Assembly (NCBI GenBank): GCA_900546345.1
Contig: URCI01000023.1
Coordinates: 1 to 40,460, forward strand
DNA: 40,460 bases
DNA from: an uncultured Prevotella sp.
GTDB lineage: Bacteria > Bacteroidota > Bacteroidia > Bacteroidales > Bacteroidaceae
Direction: 5' to 3'
In this document: positions 14,420-24,091 of the stretch, one piece after another
Layout: every line of letters begins with the position of its first letter
Position numbering within the stretch: the first letter of the stretch is position 1
Notes under the pieces: model-generated
What the model was told of the DNA's origin: nothing
Database searches by the model: none
What the model saw: the letters and a program-made list of their open reading frames with translations, nothing else
Translations under genes and position numbers: made by a program

Positions 14420-16657
14420 ATGCAACCGATGAAAAGACCTAAGAACTTTGCAGTAAAGACACTGCTGTGTTTATCACTGCTGACAGCACTTCTCACCCTG
14501 TCAGGCTGCTCGTCACGCTCCTCTTATAAATATAAGATAGGAGTGTCGCAGTGCGTCGGCGGCCGCTGGCGCGACAAAGTCAACAACGAGATGCTGTCGG
14601 CACAACATCTCTACGACACGGACGTGAAGGTATGCATCACCAATGCTGATAACCACACCGACGTGCAACGACGCCAGATCGACAGTCTCATTAATGCCGG
14701 CGTGGACCTGCTCGTCATCTCACCCAACGAATACCAACCGCTCTCGCCCTGCTTGGAAAGGGCAAAGAAACGTGGCATTCCCGTTATACTCTTCGAGCGC
14801 AAGACCGCCTCAAATGACTACACAGCTTACATCGGCGGCGACAACGTGGAAGCTGGCAAGGCCATTGGTGAGTATGCCGTACGGCTCTGCCGCGACAGCA
14901 TCCATGTGGACCGCCGGCCTGTGGTACTGGAAATCACCGGCAAACTGGTCATGTCGCCCGACCGGGAACGTTATATAGGCTTTTCCCGCGTCATGAAGCA
15001 ACACCATCAATTGGACTTCCGTCACATCATGACCAACTGGTCATATGAAGACGCTTATGCCGTGACAAAGAAATGGCTCCAGGATGGCAAGCCCCTCGAC
15101 GTGGTCTTCTGCCAAAGCGACCTGGCCTCTTTAGGGGCATACAAGGCTGCCCAAGAACTCGGAAAAGAAAAAGACATCTATTTTCTGGGGGTCGATGCGC
15201 TACCGGGAGAGGGCATTGATGCCATACAGCAAGGCAAGCTCGCCGCCAGTTACATCTATCCTACCCACGGCGAAGAGATTATCGCCTTAGCACTGAAAAT
15301 CCTTAAGCATCAACCATTCAATCGCAACAACATCATCAGCAGCGTAGTGGTCACTCCACAAAATGTAGACGAGATCGCTGTCAACGCGAAAGCCATGATG
15401 CGACAAAACGATTATCTGATCACCATACAAAACAAGCTTGAAAACTATCTCGGCCTTTACCATGCCCAACGGACGCTGCTCTACGTGTCACTCATCGTAG
15501 CTTTACTCCTGCTGATCGCCGTCATGCTGGTATGGCGCGCTATCGTGGTCACAAGAAAGGCCAATCGGAAGATGAAAGAGATGGGCGACGAGCAAAACAG
15601 ATTCTACACCAATGCCAGTCACCAACTGCGCACGCCGTTGACACTCATCACTGGGCCACTGCGCAAACTGGAGCAAAGTGAGACCATGAGCACGGCTGAC
15701 CATGAGTTGCTCGACATCGTCAAGCGAAACTCAGAGCAGCTCCTGCATCTCGTAACCGACGTGCTGAAGTTCCAAAAAGAAAACCAGCAGATGATCGAAG
15801 ACCAACAGACGGCAGATGCCCACGAGATCAGCCGACGATCGGTACAAGACGGACAACACGACATCGTCGTACGAGACCAAAACGATGAGCTCGCTACGGT
15901 GCTCATTGTTGATGACAACAATGACATGCGACGCTTCCTGCGGACATTGCTGCTCGACCAGTATTACGTCCTTGAAGCCAGTGACGGTCAAAGCGGATGG
16001 AAGTTGGCCCGTGAGAGTGTGCCCGATCTGATCATCAGCGATGTGATGATGCCTGTGATGGACGGGCTGGCTTTCTGTGCCAAGGTCAAGGAGGACCCTC
16101 TCACCAGTCACATCCCTGTCATCTTGCTCACGGCACGCAGTTCGGAGCAACAACAAGCCGAGGGACTTAGCCTGGGAGCTGACGCTTATCTCACCAAGCC
16201 CTTTAGCGCTGAGGTACTGCTGGCCCATATCACGAGTCTTTTGGCCAACCGTCGGAAATTGCGGGAGCTGTTTGCCGCTAAAGAATCTAAGGAGAAGCAC
16301 GACCAGCAAGAGGAGATACTTGGCACGCCCGACAAAATGTTTATGGACACACTGCGCGATGCCATCAACAAGCACATGAGTAACACCCGGCTGAAAATGG
16401 ACGATCTCGGTGCGGACATGGGCATCAGTCGCGTGCAACTCTATCGCAAGGTGAAGGCACTGACGGGCATGTCGCCAGTGGAACTACTGAAAGAGATGCG
16501 ACTGCAACGGGCGATGAAACTACTCAAAGCCACCGACAAAACAGTCGCGGAAGTTGCTTATGAGGTAGGATTCGGTACACCAGGATATTTCTCCTCGTGT
16601 TTCAAAAAACAATTTGGCAAATATCCCACAGAGATCAAAGAAGACGCAAAAGAATAG
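14420..16657 (+). CDS. hybrid two-component regulator with periplasmic sugar-binding domain, lacking the HATPase domain
   Basis: 745 residues. An N-terminal signal with lipobox LSGC (Cys30) is followed by a type-I periplasmic sugar-binding domain (about 37-320), one membrane segment (353-372) and a HisKA dimerisation region with the H-box SHQLRTPL (His401). A REC domain (about 493-608) carries Asp498/499, phosphoacceptor Asp541, Thr571 and Lys593. An AraC-type HTH lies at about 640-740. Between HisKA (ending about 455) and REC there are only some 40 linker residues, with no N, G1 or G2 box. The catalytic ATPase domain of about 110-150 residues normal in this class is absent, yet the frame is intact. 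The nearest known relative is the fructose sensor BT1754 of B. thetaiotaomicron, which suits the permease, fructokinase and GH32 downstream. The ATG at 14429 is an alternative start. Confidence 0.88.
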   Translation: MQPMKRPKNFAVKTLLCLSLLTALLTLSGCSSRSSYKYKIGVSQCVGGRWRDKVNNEMLSAQHLYDTDVKVCITNADNHTDVQRRQIDSLINAGVDLLVISPNEYQPLSPCLERAKKRGIPVILFERKTASNDYTAYIGGDNVEAGKAIGEYAVRLCRDSIHVDRRPVVLEITGKLVMSPDRERYIGFSRVMKQHHQLDFRHIMTNWSYEDAYAVTKKWLQDGKPLDVVFCQSDLASLGAYKAAQELGKEKDIYFLGVDALPGEGIDAIQQGKLAASYIYPTHGEEIIALALKILKHQPFNRNNIISSVVVTPQNVDEIAVNAKAMMRQNDYLITIQNKLENYLGLYHAQRTLLYVSLIVALLLLIAVMLVWRAIVVTRKANRKMKEMGDEQNRFYTNASHQLRTPLTLITGPLRKLEQSETMSTADHELLDIVKRNSEQLLHLVTDVLKFQKENQQMIEDQQTADAHEISRRSVQDGQHDIVVRDQNDELATVLIVDDNNDMRRFLRTLLLDQYYVLEASDGQSGWKLARESVPDLIISDVMMPVMDGLAFCAKVKEDPLTSHIPVILLTARSSEQQQAEGLSLGADAYLTKPFSAEVLLAHITSLLANRRKLRELFAAKESKEKHDQQEEILGTPDKMFMDTLRDAINKHMSNTRLKMDDLGADMGISRVQLYRKVKALTGMSPVELLKEMRLQRAMKLLKATDKTVAEVAYEVGFGTPGYFSSCFKKQFGKYPTEIKEDAKE

Positions 16658-16772
16658 TCCGCTATGCCCTCAATTCGTGCAACAATTGTTTCTTTCCGTT
16701 TAAAGATTGATACATGTCGAAAAAGTTGCAGGTTTTGAAAGAAAGAAGGGTACAACTCTCAAAAAACTTTTG

Positions 16773-16780
16773 TAATTTCG
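16773..16780 (+). promoter_or_regulatory. possible promoter of the permease-fructokinase pair
   Basis: TAATTTCG differs from TAnnTTTG at one base and lies 63 nt before the permease ATG. No good -33 element sits at the normal distance. A 6-bp inverted repeat (GCTATT 16786-16791, AATAGC 16797-16802) lies just downstream, and a 10-bp palindrome AACAATTGTT at 16681-16690 lies about 90 nt upstream. Either could be an operator. Confidence 0.35.
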
Positions 16781-16842
16781 TGGCAGCTATTTCAAGAATA
16801 GCCTTCAATAGCATATAGACAAAAACCTAAATTAAAAAAGAC

Positions 16843-18021
16843 ATGAACAACAAAATCAACAAGTTGGCTTTGGCCAGCGTCATGCTCTGTTTCTTCGCCA
16901 TGGGTTTCGTCGACCTGGTGGGTATCGCGTCGAACTATGTCAAGCATGATCTCAACCTCAACGATGCCACGGCCAACATCTTTCCCTCACTGGTTTTCTT
17001 CTGGTTTCTCATCTTTTCTGTGCCTACGGGCGTATTGATGAACAAGATAGGACGGAAGAAAACCGTGTTGCTGTCACTCGTTGTCACAGTCGTCTCGCTT
17101 CTGCTTCCCATCTTCGGCGAAAGCTTTGGACTGATGCTCGTCAGTTTTTCACTGCTTGGTATCGGCAACGCCCTCATGCAGACCTCACTCAATCCACTGG
17201 TAGCCACCGTGGTGCGTGGCGGTCATCTCGCCTCCACGCTGACCTTCGGACAGTTTGTCAAGGCCATCGCCTCGTTTATGGCTCCTTACATCGCCATGTG
17301 GGGTGCCATGTCTGCCATCCCTTCCTTTGGATTGGGCTGGCGCGTGCTCTTCCCGATCTATATGATCATTGGCATCGCCGCCTCCCTGTTGTTGCTCTCT
17401 ACACCGATCCAAGAAGAGGGCCCTGCCTTTGACGGTGAGACAAAACCGACCGTAGGCAAGCAATTCGCAGCCTGCTTCCGTCTGCTGGGCAAGCCCATCG
17501 TGTTGCTGAGCTTCATCGGCATCATGTGCCACGTGGGCATCGATGTGGGCACCAACACCACTGCACCAAAGATTCTCATGGAGCGTCTAGGCATGACACT
17601 CAACGATGCAGCCTTCGCCACCTCGCTCTACTTCATCTTCCGTACGCTCGGCTGCCTGACGGGTTCGTTCTTTCTGCGTGTGGTCAACAACCGGCTGTTC
17701 TTTGTCATCTCCATCACGATGATGGCGTTGTCGATGGTCGGGCTGTTCTTCGGCACCGACAAAGTCGTGCTCTATACCGCCATCGCCCTCGTGGGCTACG
17801 GCAACAGCAATGTCTTCTCTCTTGTCTTCGCCCAGGCTCTGCAGAGTGTTCCAGAGAAACAGAACGAGGTGAGTGGCCTGATGATCATGGGACTCTTTGG
17901 CGGAACAGTTTTCCCCCTCATCATGGGATTTGCCAGTGATGCCATGGGACAAGCCGGTGCTGTGATTGTCATGGCCGTCGGTGTCGCCTATCTGTTTACC
18001 TATATCAAGAACGTCAAATAA
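16843..18021 (+). CDS. MFS sugar permease, probable fructose importer
   Basis: 392 residues with about 12 hydrophobic membrane segments in the inner membrane. It has the MFS loop motif between segments 2 and 3 (NKIGRKK, about 67-73). Overall it resembles FucP-like proton-coupled sugar permeases. The substrate is inferred from position: the fructokinase gene begins 9 nt after its stop, and a fructan SusC/SusD/GH32 set follows. The same partnership of fructose permease and fructokinase is known in the B. thetaiotaomicron levan locus (BT1758 and BT1757). Confidence 0.85.
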   Translation: MNNKINKLALASVMLCFFAMGFVDLVGIASNYVKHDLNLNDATANIFPSLVFFWFLIFSVPTGVLMNKIGRKKTVLLSLVVTVVSLLLPIFGESFGLMLVSFSLLGIGNALMQTSLNPLVATVVRGGHLASTLTFGQFVKAIASFMAPYIAMWGAMSAIPSFGLGWRVLFPIYMIIGIAASLLLLSTPIQEEGPAFDGETKPTVGKQFAACFRLLGKPIVLLSFIGIMCHVGIDVGTNTTAPKILMERLGMTLNDAAFATSLYFIFRTLGCLTGSFFLRVVNNRLFFVISITMMALSMVGLFFGTDKVVLYTAIALVGYGNSNVFSLVFAQALQSVPEKQNEVSGLMIMGLFGGTVFPLIMGFASDAMGQAGAVIVMAVGVAYLFTYIKNVK

Positions 18022-18030
18022 ATAATAACT

Positions 18031-18912
18031 ATGAACAAAGTCATTGTCGGCCTCGGTGAGGCCTTATGGGATTGTCTGCCCGACGGCAGCAAACTGGGTG
18101 GTGCTCCCGCCAATTTCGCTTATCATGCCAGTCAGTTTGGCAACGAGGCGTATGCCATCAGTGCTATCGGTAACGACGCACTCGGCGACCAAACGCTCAA
18201 GGAGTTCGAAGAAAAGCATCTGAAGTATATCATGCCACGTGTCGACTATCCAACAGGTACCGTACAGGTGGAACTCGATGAAGAAGGTATACCTACCTAC
18301 GACATCAAGCAGAACGTAGCGTGGGACAACATTCCCTTTACTCCGGAGATTGAGAACATAGCCAAGCACTGCGGCTGCGTCTGCTTCGGTTCACTGGCAC
18401 AGCGCAACAAGATTTCTCGTGACACAATTCATCGCTTCATCGACTCCACCCCGAAGAGCTGCCTGAAGATCTTCGACATCAACCTCCGCCAGAACTTCTA
18501 CACCAAAGAGATCATACAGGACAGTTTCAAAGCTTGCGACATACTGAAGATCAACGATGAGGAACTTGTCACCATCGGCCGTCTCTTCGGCTATCCAGGT
18601 CTCGACATTGAGAACAAGTGCTATCTCATCCTCGGCAAGTACAACCTGAAGATGCTCGTGCTTACCTGCGGCACCAACGGCAGCTACGTCTTTGCTCCCG
18701 GCGTGAAGAGTTTCCAACCCACACCCAAGGTGGAAGTGGACGACACGGTAGGTGCCGGCGACAGCTTCACAGGCTCTTTTGCCTCAGCCATCCTCGCTGG
18801 TATGCCTATCAAGGAAGCCCACAAGCTCGCTGTTGAGGTCAGTGCCTTCGTCTGCACTCAGCCAGGTGCCATGCCGAAATTGCCAGAGAGTCTGCTCAAC
18901 AGAGTGAAGTAG
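18031..18912 (+). CDS. fructokinase (PfkB family)
   Basis: 293 residues. Phosphorylates imported fructose with ATP in the cytoplasm. The N-terminal GGAPANFA segment (23-30) and the C-terminal DDTVGAGDSF (237-246, catalytic Asp244) are the two PfkB signatures. Substrate choice rests on its place directly behind the sugar permease and in front of fructan-binding and GH32 genes; other ribokinase-like sugars cannot be excluded from motifs alone. A terminator at 18960-19005 separates it from susC, so the permease-kinase pair and the susC transcript are separate units. Confidence 0.88.
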   Translation: MNKVIVGLGEALWDCLPDGSKLGGAPANFAYHASQFGNEAYAISAIGNDALGDQTLKEFEEKHLKYIMPRVDYPTGTVQVELDEEGIPTYDIKQNVAWDNIPFTPEIENIAKHCGCVCFGSLAQRNKISRDTIHRFIDSTPKSCLKIFDINLRQNFYTKEIIQDSFKACDILKINDEELVTIGRLFGYPGLDIENKCYLILGKYNLKMLVLTCGTNGSYVFAPGVKSFQPTPKVEVDDTVGAGDSFTGSFASAILAGMPIKEAHKLAVEVSAFVCTQPGAMPKLPESLLNRVK

Positions 18913-18959
18913 TTCTCTCCATCATACTTTCTCACTCCTGAAAAGGAGAAAACAAACAA

Positions 18960-19005
18960 CCCCGATACACCTTATTTGTAATATTAAGAGTGTATCGGGG
19001 TTTTT
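18960..19005 (+). terminator. terminator after the fructokinase gene
   Basis: An 11-bp perfect stem (18960-18970 with 18990-19000, CCCCGATACAC against GTGTATCGGGG) with a 19-nt AT-rich loop and five T. Confidence 0.9.
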
Positions 19006-19062
19006 GCGTTTGTTACACGACTGATAACGCGATCTCATATTTTTGACCAATACGTCGAATAT

Positions 19063-19085
19063 TGTTACATGTATCAAATGTTACA
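19063..19085. promoter_or_regulatory. candidate HTCS binding site upstream of susC
   Basis: TGTTACA at 19063-19069 and again at 19079-19085, a 16-bp period on the same face of the helix to within about half a turn. A third copy lies at 19011-19017. The pair ends about 20 nt upstream of the TTG of the susC promoter, where an AraC-type activator would be expected to bind direct repeats. The link to the regulator at 14420 is inference. Confidence 0.45.
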
Positions 19086-19106
19086 CCCTCTGAGCAGATC
19101 GTTGAA

Positions 19107-19135
19107 TTGATTTATATCAATATTCCCTAACTTTG
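19107..19135 (+). promoter_or_regulatory. Promoter of the fructan susC-susD-GH32 transcript
   Basis: TTG at 19107-19109, 18 nt, then TAACTTTG at 19128-19135. The leader before the ATG at 19186 is about 45 nt. Confidence 0.7.
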
Positions 19136-19185
19136 CAACCGAAATCAAATCATCCTCTACGGATTAATAACTAAAATACAATAAC

Positions 19186-22100
19186 ATGAAACACTTCAGA
19201 AGAGCGTTGCTCGGCATGACGTTGGCAACTGTCAGTGTGTCGGCTTGGGCACAAGACATCATCGTCAGCGGTACAGTCAAGGATGCTACTGGTGAGCCCA
19301 TCATCGGTGTGTCCGTCATCCAGAAAGGTACATCCAATGGTGCCGTCACCGACCTCGACGGCCACTTCTCGTTCAAGGCGCCACAGGGCTCCCCACTGGT
19401 AGTCTCCTATATTGGTTATGCTACGCAGGAACTGAAAGCCGGCAGCAACATGACCATCGAGCTCAAGGAAAATGCCAAAGAGCTCAATGAGGTCGTCGTC
19501 ACGGGTTACACGGTTCAGCGCAAGGCCGACCTGACCGGTTCTGTGGCTGTGGTGAGCACAAAGGACTTGCAGACATCTCCTGATCCCGACCCCATGCGTG
19601 CTCTGCAAGGTAAGGTGCCGGGCATGACCGTCACCACAAACGGCTCTCCTATCGGTACGGGTACGGTGCGCATCCGTGGTATTGGTTCGTTCAACTCTTC
19701 GCAAGACCCTCTGTTCATTGTTGACGGTGTGCCGACCAACATGGCATTGAACTCACTCAACATGAACGACATCGAGAGCATGCAGGTGCTCAAAGACGCA
19801 GCCTCAGCCAGCATCTACGGTTCACGTGCTTCCAATGGTGTGATCATCATCACGACGAAGAAGGGAAAGAAAGGCGACAAGGTGGCCATCGACTTCTCGA
19901 CCAACCTCACCGCTCAGTTCTATACCAACCAGTCGAAGATGAAGCTACTGAACACCAATGGCTACCTCACAGCCATGACACAGGCCGCTCTCAACGACGG
20001 ACTTGACCCAGTAGCCTATGCCAGCAACTATGGTATTGATCTCAAGGCTGCTGCCGGTATCCCTATCACCGCTTACGACCCTGCAACCGGCAAGACTGTT
20101 TCTTATACGGCTGGCGGACGCTACAACGGATATATCAACGAGCGGCAGACCATGCCCTTCTCCGATACTGACTGGGTGGACGCCATCTCTCACACCGGCT
20201 TCTCACAGAACTATGACCTCTCGCTCTCACACGCCAATGACAAGCACAGCGCTATGTTCTCTTTGGGCTACAAAGATGTAGACGGTATCCTGAAGTACAC
20301 CAACTTCCAGAACATCGCCGCACGATTGAACACCTCATGGAATCTCAACAAGATGGTCACTGTGGGAGAGAACCTCACCGTCACCTACTCTACTCAGGTA
20401 GACTGCGCTCCGATGGAGAACGCACTGAAGATGCCGCCTATCGTACCAGTATATGAGAAAGACGGAAAGACTTTCGCCGGTCCTGTAGGTTCCATGTCTG
20501 ACCGTGAGAACCCGGCCCGCGAACAGTATGAGAACCGCGACAACCATCTCGACTACTGGAGAATCTTCGGTAACGCCTACGTGGAGTTGAAGCCCATCAA
20601 AGGCCTCACACTGAAGTCAAACTTCGGTATCGACTACAAGACATCGTTTATCAATGCTCTGACACACACCTACCAGTCTGACGTGGTCCGCAACAACATC
20701 GCCAAGACTACCCTCTCCAACAACAATGAAACCAATTGGGTATGGTCCAATACCGCCAACTATCTCTTCAATATCGGTGCCGACCATCACTTCAATATCC
20801 TCTTGGGTAGTGAGCTCTCCAAACAGAGCATCATCGACTTCTCGGCTTACTCCGAAGGCTATGCCCTGGAAGACGTGGACTACATGTGGCCCAACGCCGC
20901 AACGGGCACAATGAGCAACAGCGGTGCTAAGTTTGGCTATCGTCTGGCTTCCTTCTTCGGCAAGATCGACTACAACTGGCAAGACCTGCTTTTGGCTTCG
21001 TTCACCCTTCGCGAAGACGGTTCTTCCCGCTTCGGCAAGAACAGCCGATGGGGTACCTTCCCCGCCGCCTCACTCGGTTTCCGCTTCTCACAGTTGCTCA
21101 ACTACAACTGGCTCAACGATGCCAAGCTGCGCCTCTCATGGGGACAGACGGGTAACCAGGCTATCGATAACAACGCACAGTTCGGTCTTTACGTAGTAGA
21201 CTACGGACTCGACCGTGTCACCTCCACAGCCTACGACCTGGCCCTGCAGGGCTCAGGTACATTTCCCTCGGGCTATCGCGCCACACAGTTGGCCAACCCC
21301 AACCTCAAGTGGGAAGCTGCCACACAATACAACATCGGTCTCGACTTCATGCTGCTCAACAATTCGCTCTACGGCTCTATCGACGCCTACATCAAGAATG
21401 TGAAGGATATGCTCATCAATCCTGCATACCTTGGAGCCACAGGTGAGGGCGGCAACCAGTGGCAGAACGGTCCATCACTGCGCAACTGGGGTATGGAGTT
21501 CGCCTTGGGCTACAGAAAGACTTTGGCTTGCGGCCTCGGACTCGACCTCAACGGCAACCTGAGCTTCTTCCGCAACCGTGTCACCTATCTGCCCTCCTCA
21601 ACGACAGGCGCTTATGCCCACACGACAACACAAGACCTCGTTCAGAGCCACAAGGCTTACGGTTCTATCGTAGGATATGTCGCCGACGGACTCTTCCAGA
21701 CTCAGGAAGAAGTAGATGCCTCCGGTCAGCCCAACGCCCGTCTCGGTGGTCTGAAATATAAAGACCTGACCCACGACGGTAAGATTACCAGCGATGACCA
21801 GACGTGGATCTACAATCCTGTCCCCGCCTTCTCCTACGGTCTGAACATCGGCCTGACTTACAAAGACTTCGACATGACCATGTTCTGGCAGGGCGTTGCC
21901 GATCAGGATGTGTACAACAACCAAAAGTTCCAGACCGACTTCTGGGCCATCACCGACCCGGGATCGAACAAGGGTAGCCGACTGCTCGACGCATGGAACA
22001 CCAACAACACCGGCTCGTCGATACCACGTCTGAGCACGATGAACCGCGCAGACGAAGGCCGTGCCTCTTCCTACTTCGTGGAGAATGGCTCTTATCTCAA

Positions 22101-22302
22101 GCTCCGCACCCTGCAGATGGGCTATCGCGTGCCGGCATCCTTGCTCAGCAAGCTCCACATGACCAGCGCCCGCGTCTACGTCTCTGGACAAAACCTGCTG
22201 ACCGTCAAGAGCAGCTCGCTCACTTGCTCCGACCCGGAGAACCCCAACTGGAACTATCCTCTCTCGTCTTCCATCTCCTTCGGCCTGCAAGTGGGATTTT
22301 AA
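19186..22302 (+). CDS. SusC-like TonB-dependent outer-membrane transporter (fructan locus)
   Basis: 1038 residues with a signal peptide (about 1-22, SAWAQ). A carboxypeptidase-regulatory-like beta-sandwich spans about 27-97 (VSGTVKDATGEPIIGVSV). Next comes the ELNEVVVTGY motif that precedes the TonB plug, then the plug with VRIRGIGSFN and PLFIVDGVP, and a long beta-barrel. The C-terminal residue is Phe, as usual for barrel insertion. Works with the SusD lipoprotein encoded 39 nt downstream to import oligosaccharides across the outer membrane. It carries no N-terminal STN domain, so no anti-sigma signalling is expected; control is more likely by the two-component regulator. Confidence 0.95.
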   Translation: MKHFRRALLGMTLATVSVSAWAQDIIVSGTVKDATGEPIIGVSVIQKGTSNGAVTDLDGHFSFKAPQGSPLVVSYIGYATQELKAGSNMTIELKENAKELNEVVVTGYTVQRKADLTGSVAVVSTKDLQTSPDPDPMRALQGKVPGMTVTTNGSPIGTGTVRIRGIGSFNSSQDPLFIVDGVPTNMALNSLNMNDIESMQVLKDAASASIYGSRASNGVIIITTKKGKKGDKVAIDFSTNLTAQFYTNQSKMKLLNTNGYLTAMTQAALNDGLDPVAYASNYGIDLKAAAGIPITAYDPATGKTVSYTAGGRYNGYINERQTMPFSDTDWVDAISHTGFSQNYDLSLSHANDKHSAMFSLGYKDVDGILKYTNFQNIAARLNTSWNLNKMVTVGENLTVTYSTQVDCAPMENALKMPPIVPVYEKDGKTFAGPVGSMSDRENPAREQYENRDNHLDYWRIFGNAYVELKPIKGLTLKSNFGIDYKTSFINALTHTYQSDVVRNNIAKTTLSNNNETNWVWSNTANYLFNIGADHHFNILLGSELSKQSIIDFSAYSEGYALEDVDYMWPNAATGTMSNSGAKFGYRLASFFGKIDYNWQDLLLASFTLREDGSSRFGKNSRWGTFPAASLGFRFSQLLNYNWLNDAKLRLSWGQTGNQAIDNNAQFGLYVVDYGLDRVTSTAYDLALQGSGTFPSGYRATQLANPNLKWEAATQYNIGLDFMLLNNSLYGSIDAYIKNVKDMLINPAYLGATGEGGNQWQNGPSLRNWGMEFALGYRKTLACGLGLDLNGNLSFFRNRVTYLPSSTTGAYAHTTTQDLVQSHKAYGSIVGYVADGLFQTQEEVDASGQPNARLGGLKYKDLTHDGKITSDDQTWIYNPVPAFSYGLNIGLTYKDFDMTMFWQGVADQDVYNNQKFQTDFWAITDPGSNKGSRLLDAWNTNNTGSSIPRLSTMNRADEGRASSYFVENGSYLKLRTLQMGYRVPASLLSKLHMTSARVYVSGQNLLTVKSSSLTCSDPENPNWNYPLSSSISFGLQVGF

Positions 22303-22341
22303 ATCATCATGTACATATAACATATTACAAAGAATCAAGTC

Positions 22342-24078
22342 ATGAAAAAGATATATATTATCGCTTTGGCAGCCACGATGACCATGAGTCTGACCAGCTG
22401 CAACGATTTCCTCGACTATACACCTACTGCTGTGGTGAATGAGGACAAAGCCTTCTCCGATCCCGAGAAGATGGTCAACAGCGCATACGCTATGCTTGGC
22501 GACTGCTGGTATTCCTATCCCTTCAACCTGTGGCCTTACGGCGACTTAGCTTCCGACGACTGCCTCAAAGGTGGTGGCGGAACGGGCGACACGGGCTATC
22601 ACGACATCGAAGTCTGGTCGTCGCTGACTTCAACCCGCGGCGAGCTCGACGAACTCTGGTACCGACTCTATTCGGCCGTGTCGCGCTGCAACCGCGCCCT
22701 GGTGTCTCTCGAAGAAAACGGCAACAATGTGCTTGGAGAGCAGACCACTACAGAACGCGAGGCAGAGGTCCGCTTCCTGCGCGCCCACTTCTACTTCAAG
22801 CTTATCTCCGTGTTCCGTCAGGTGCCATGGATCGACGAGCAGGTCTATAAGGACAAAGCCACGGAGAAAACTCCCAACACGCAATACACCTACGAGCAAC
22901 TCTTCGGTAAGGTGATCGACGACTTCCAGTTTGCCTACGACCATCTGCCAGAAAAGCAGCGCGAGGGCGGACGTGCCAACAAGATTGCTGCTGCAGCCTA
23001 TCTGGCCAAGTGCTACCTCACCCTTGCCTGGGGCGACGGCTATGAGGCCACCGACGGCGTAAACCATATCAACAAGGAATACATGCAAAAAGTGGTAGAC
23101 TATACCGATGTGGTCAAGTCATCGGGCTACGGCTATCTGGAGGACTACGGCGATATCTTCCTGCCCGAGCACAAGAACAGCAAAGAGAGCATCTTCGCCG
23201 TTCAGGCCAGCGACTACTCTGAGGACCACACCCGTTTCGGACGTGCCAACTGGTCCAACACGCTCAACGGCTGCTGGGGCATCTGGTCGTGCGGATGGGA
23301 CTTCCACAAGCCTTCGCAGAATCTCGTCAATGCCTACAAGACCCGCAATGGCCTGCCTGAGTTCAACGACTACAACGACAGCGACGAATATCCCATCAAC
23401 GGAAAGCCTACGGCACAGAAGTGGGATCCGCGCCTCTTCCATACCGTCGGCATGCCCACCTTCCCCTACAAGTATGAAGCCGAATACACGCTCACCAAGG
23501 CCAATTCCCGCACGCCCAATACCTACGGCTATTACACCTCGATGAAGGAAGTGCCGCAGCGCTCAAAGGGTGAGTCATACAACCGTCCTTGGCAGGCCTT
23601 CGACATGAACGACTATGTGATCCGCTACACCGACGTGATGCTCATGCGAGCCGAGGCGCTCATCGAACTCGACCGTCTGCCCGAAGCCCGCACCATCATC
23701 AACGACATCCGACAGCGTGCCAAAAACTCGATGAAGCACATCGAATATGCCGCCGACCAGTGCGACATCGCCCTCTATCCCGAATCCTACTTCCAGGACA
23801 AGGAAACCGCACGCAAGTGTCTGCGCTGGGAACGCCGCCTCGAATTGGGCATGGAAGGCAGCCGGTTCTTCGACCTGCGCCGCTGGGGCATCGCCTCGAA
23901 GACGCTCAACGACTATTTCAAGACCGAGGCTAAGGATGTCTACGACGGCCAGCCCTATGCCGAATACTACAAAGACGCTCACTTCACTCCCGGCAAGAAT
24001 GAGTTCTGGCCCATTCCCTACAACCAGCTCTACTACATCCCCGGACTGTATCAGCAGAACAAGGGCTACGACAATTAA
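22342..24078 (+). CDS. SusD-like surface glycan-binding lipoprotein (fructan locus)
   Basis: 578 residues. Lipoprotein signal with lipobox LTSC (Cys20) followed by NDFLDYTP, the usual SusD start. It has the helical TPR-like SusD fold, with landmarks such as EVRFLRAHFYFKL (about 143-155), the RYTDVMLMRAEALIELDR segment and LRWERRLELGMEGSRFFDLRRWG near the C-terminus. It caps the SusC barrel and binds the glycan at the cell surface. Aromatic-rich stretches (NGCWGIWSCGWDF) may contact sugar. The GH32 gene starts 13 nt after its stop, so the three genes form one operon. Confidence 0.94.
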   Translation: MKKIYIIALAATMTMSLTSCNDFLDYTPTAVVNEDKAFSDPEKMVNSAYAMLGDCWYSYPFNLWPYGDLASDDCLKGGGGTGDTGYHDIEVWSSLTSTRGELDELWYRLYSAVSRCNRALVSLEENGNNVLGEQTTTEREAEVRFLRAHFYFKLISVFRQVPWIDEQVYKDKATEKTPNTQYTYEQLFGKVIDDFQFAYDHLPEKQREGGRANKIAAAAYLAKCYLTLAWGDGYEATDGVNHINKEYMQKVVDYTDVVKSSGYGYLEDYGDIFLPEHKNSKESIFAVQASDYSEDHTRFGRANWSNTLNGCWGIWSCGWDFHKPSQNLVNAYKTRNGLPEFNDYNDSDEYPINGKPTAQKWDPRLFHTVGMPTFPYKYEAEYTLTKANSRTPNTYGYYTSMKEVPQRSKGESYNRPWQAFDMNDYVIRYTDVMLMRAEALIELDRLPEARTIINDIRQRAKNSMKHIEYAADQCDIALYPESYFQDKETARKCLRWERRLELGMEGSRFFDLRRWGIASKTLNDYFKTEAKDVYDGQPYAEYYKDAHFTPGKNEFWPIPYNQLYYIPGLYQQNKGYDN

Positions 24079-24091
24079 TCCAACACCAACG

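Noticed and set aside
21598..22338. Minus-strand open frame of 246 codons opposite the end of the fructan susC
   Set aside because: Antisense shadow of a clearly coding SusC barrel; no domain visible.
23747..24091. N-terminal extension of the GH32 open frame by 115 codons
   Set aside because: It overlaps susD in another frame and has no signal peptide; the ATG at 24092 begins a normal signal peptide.
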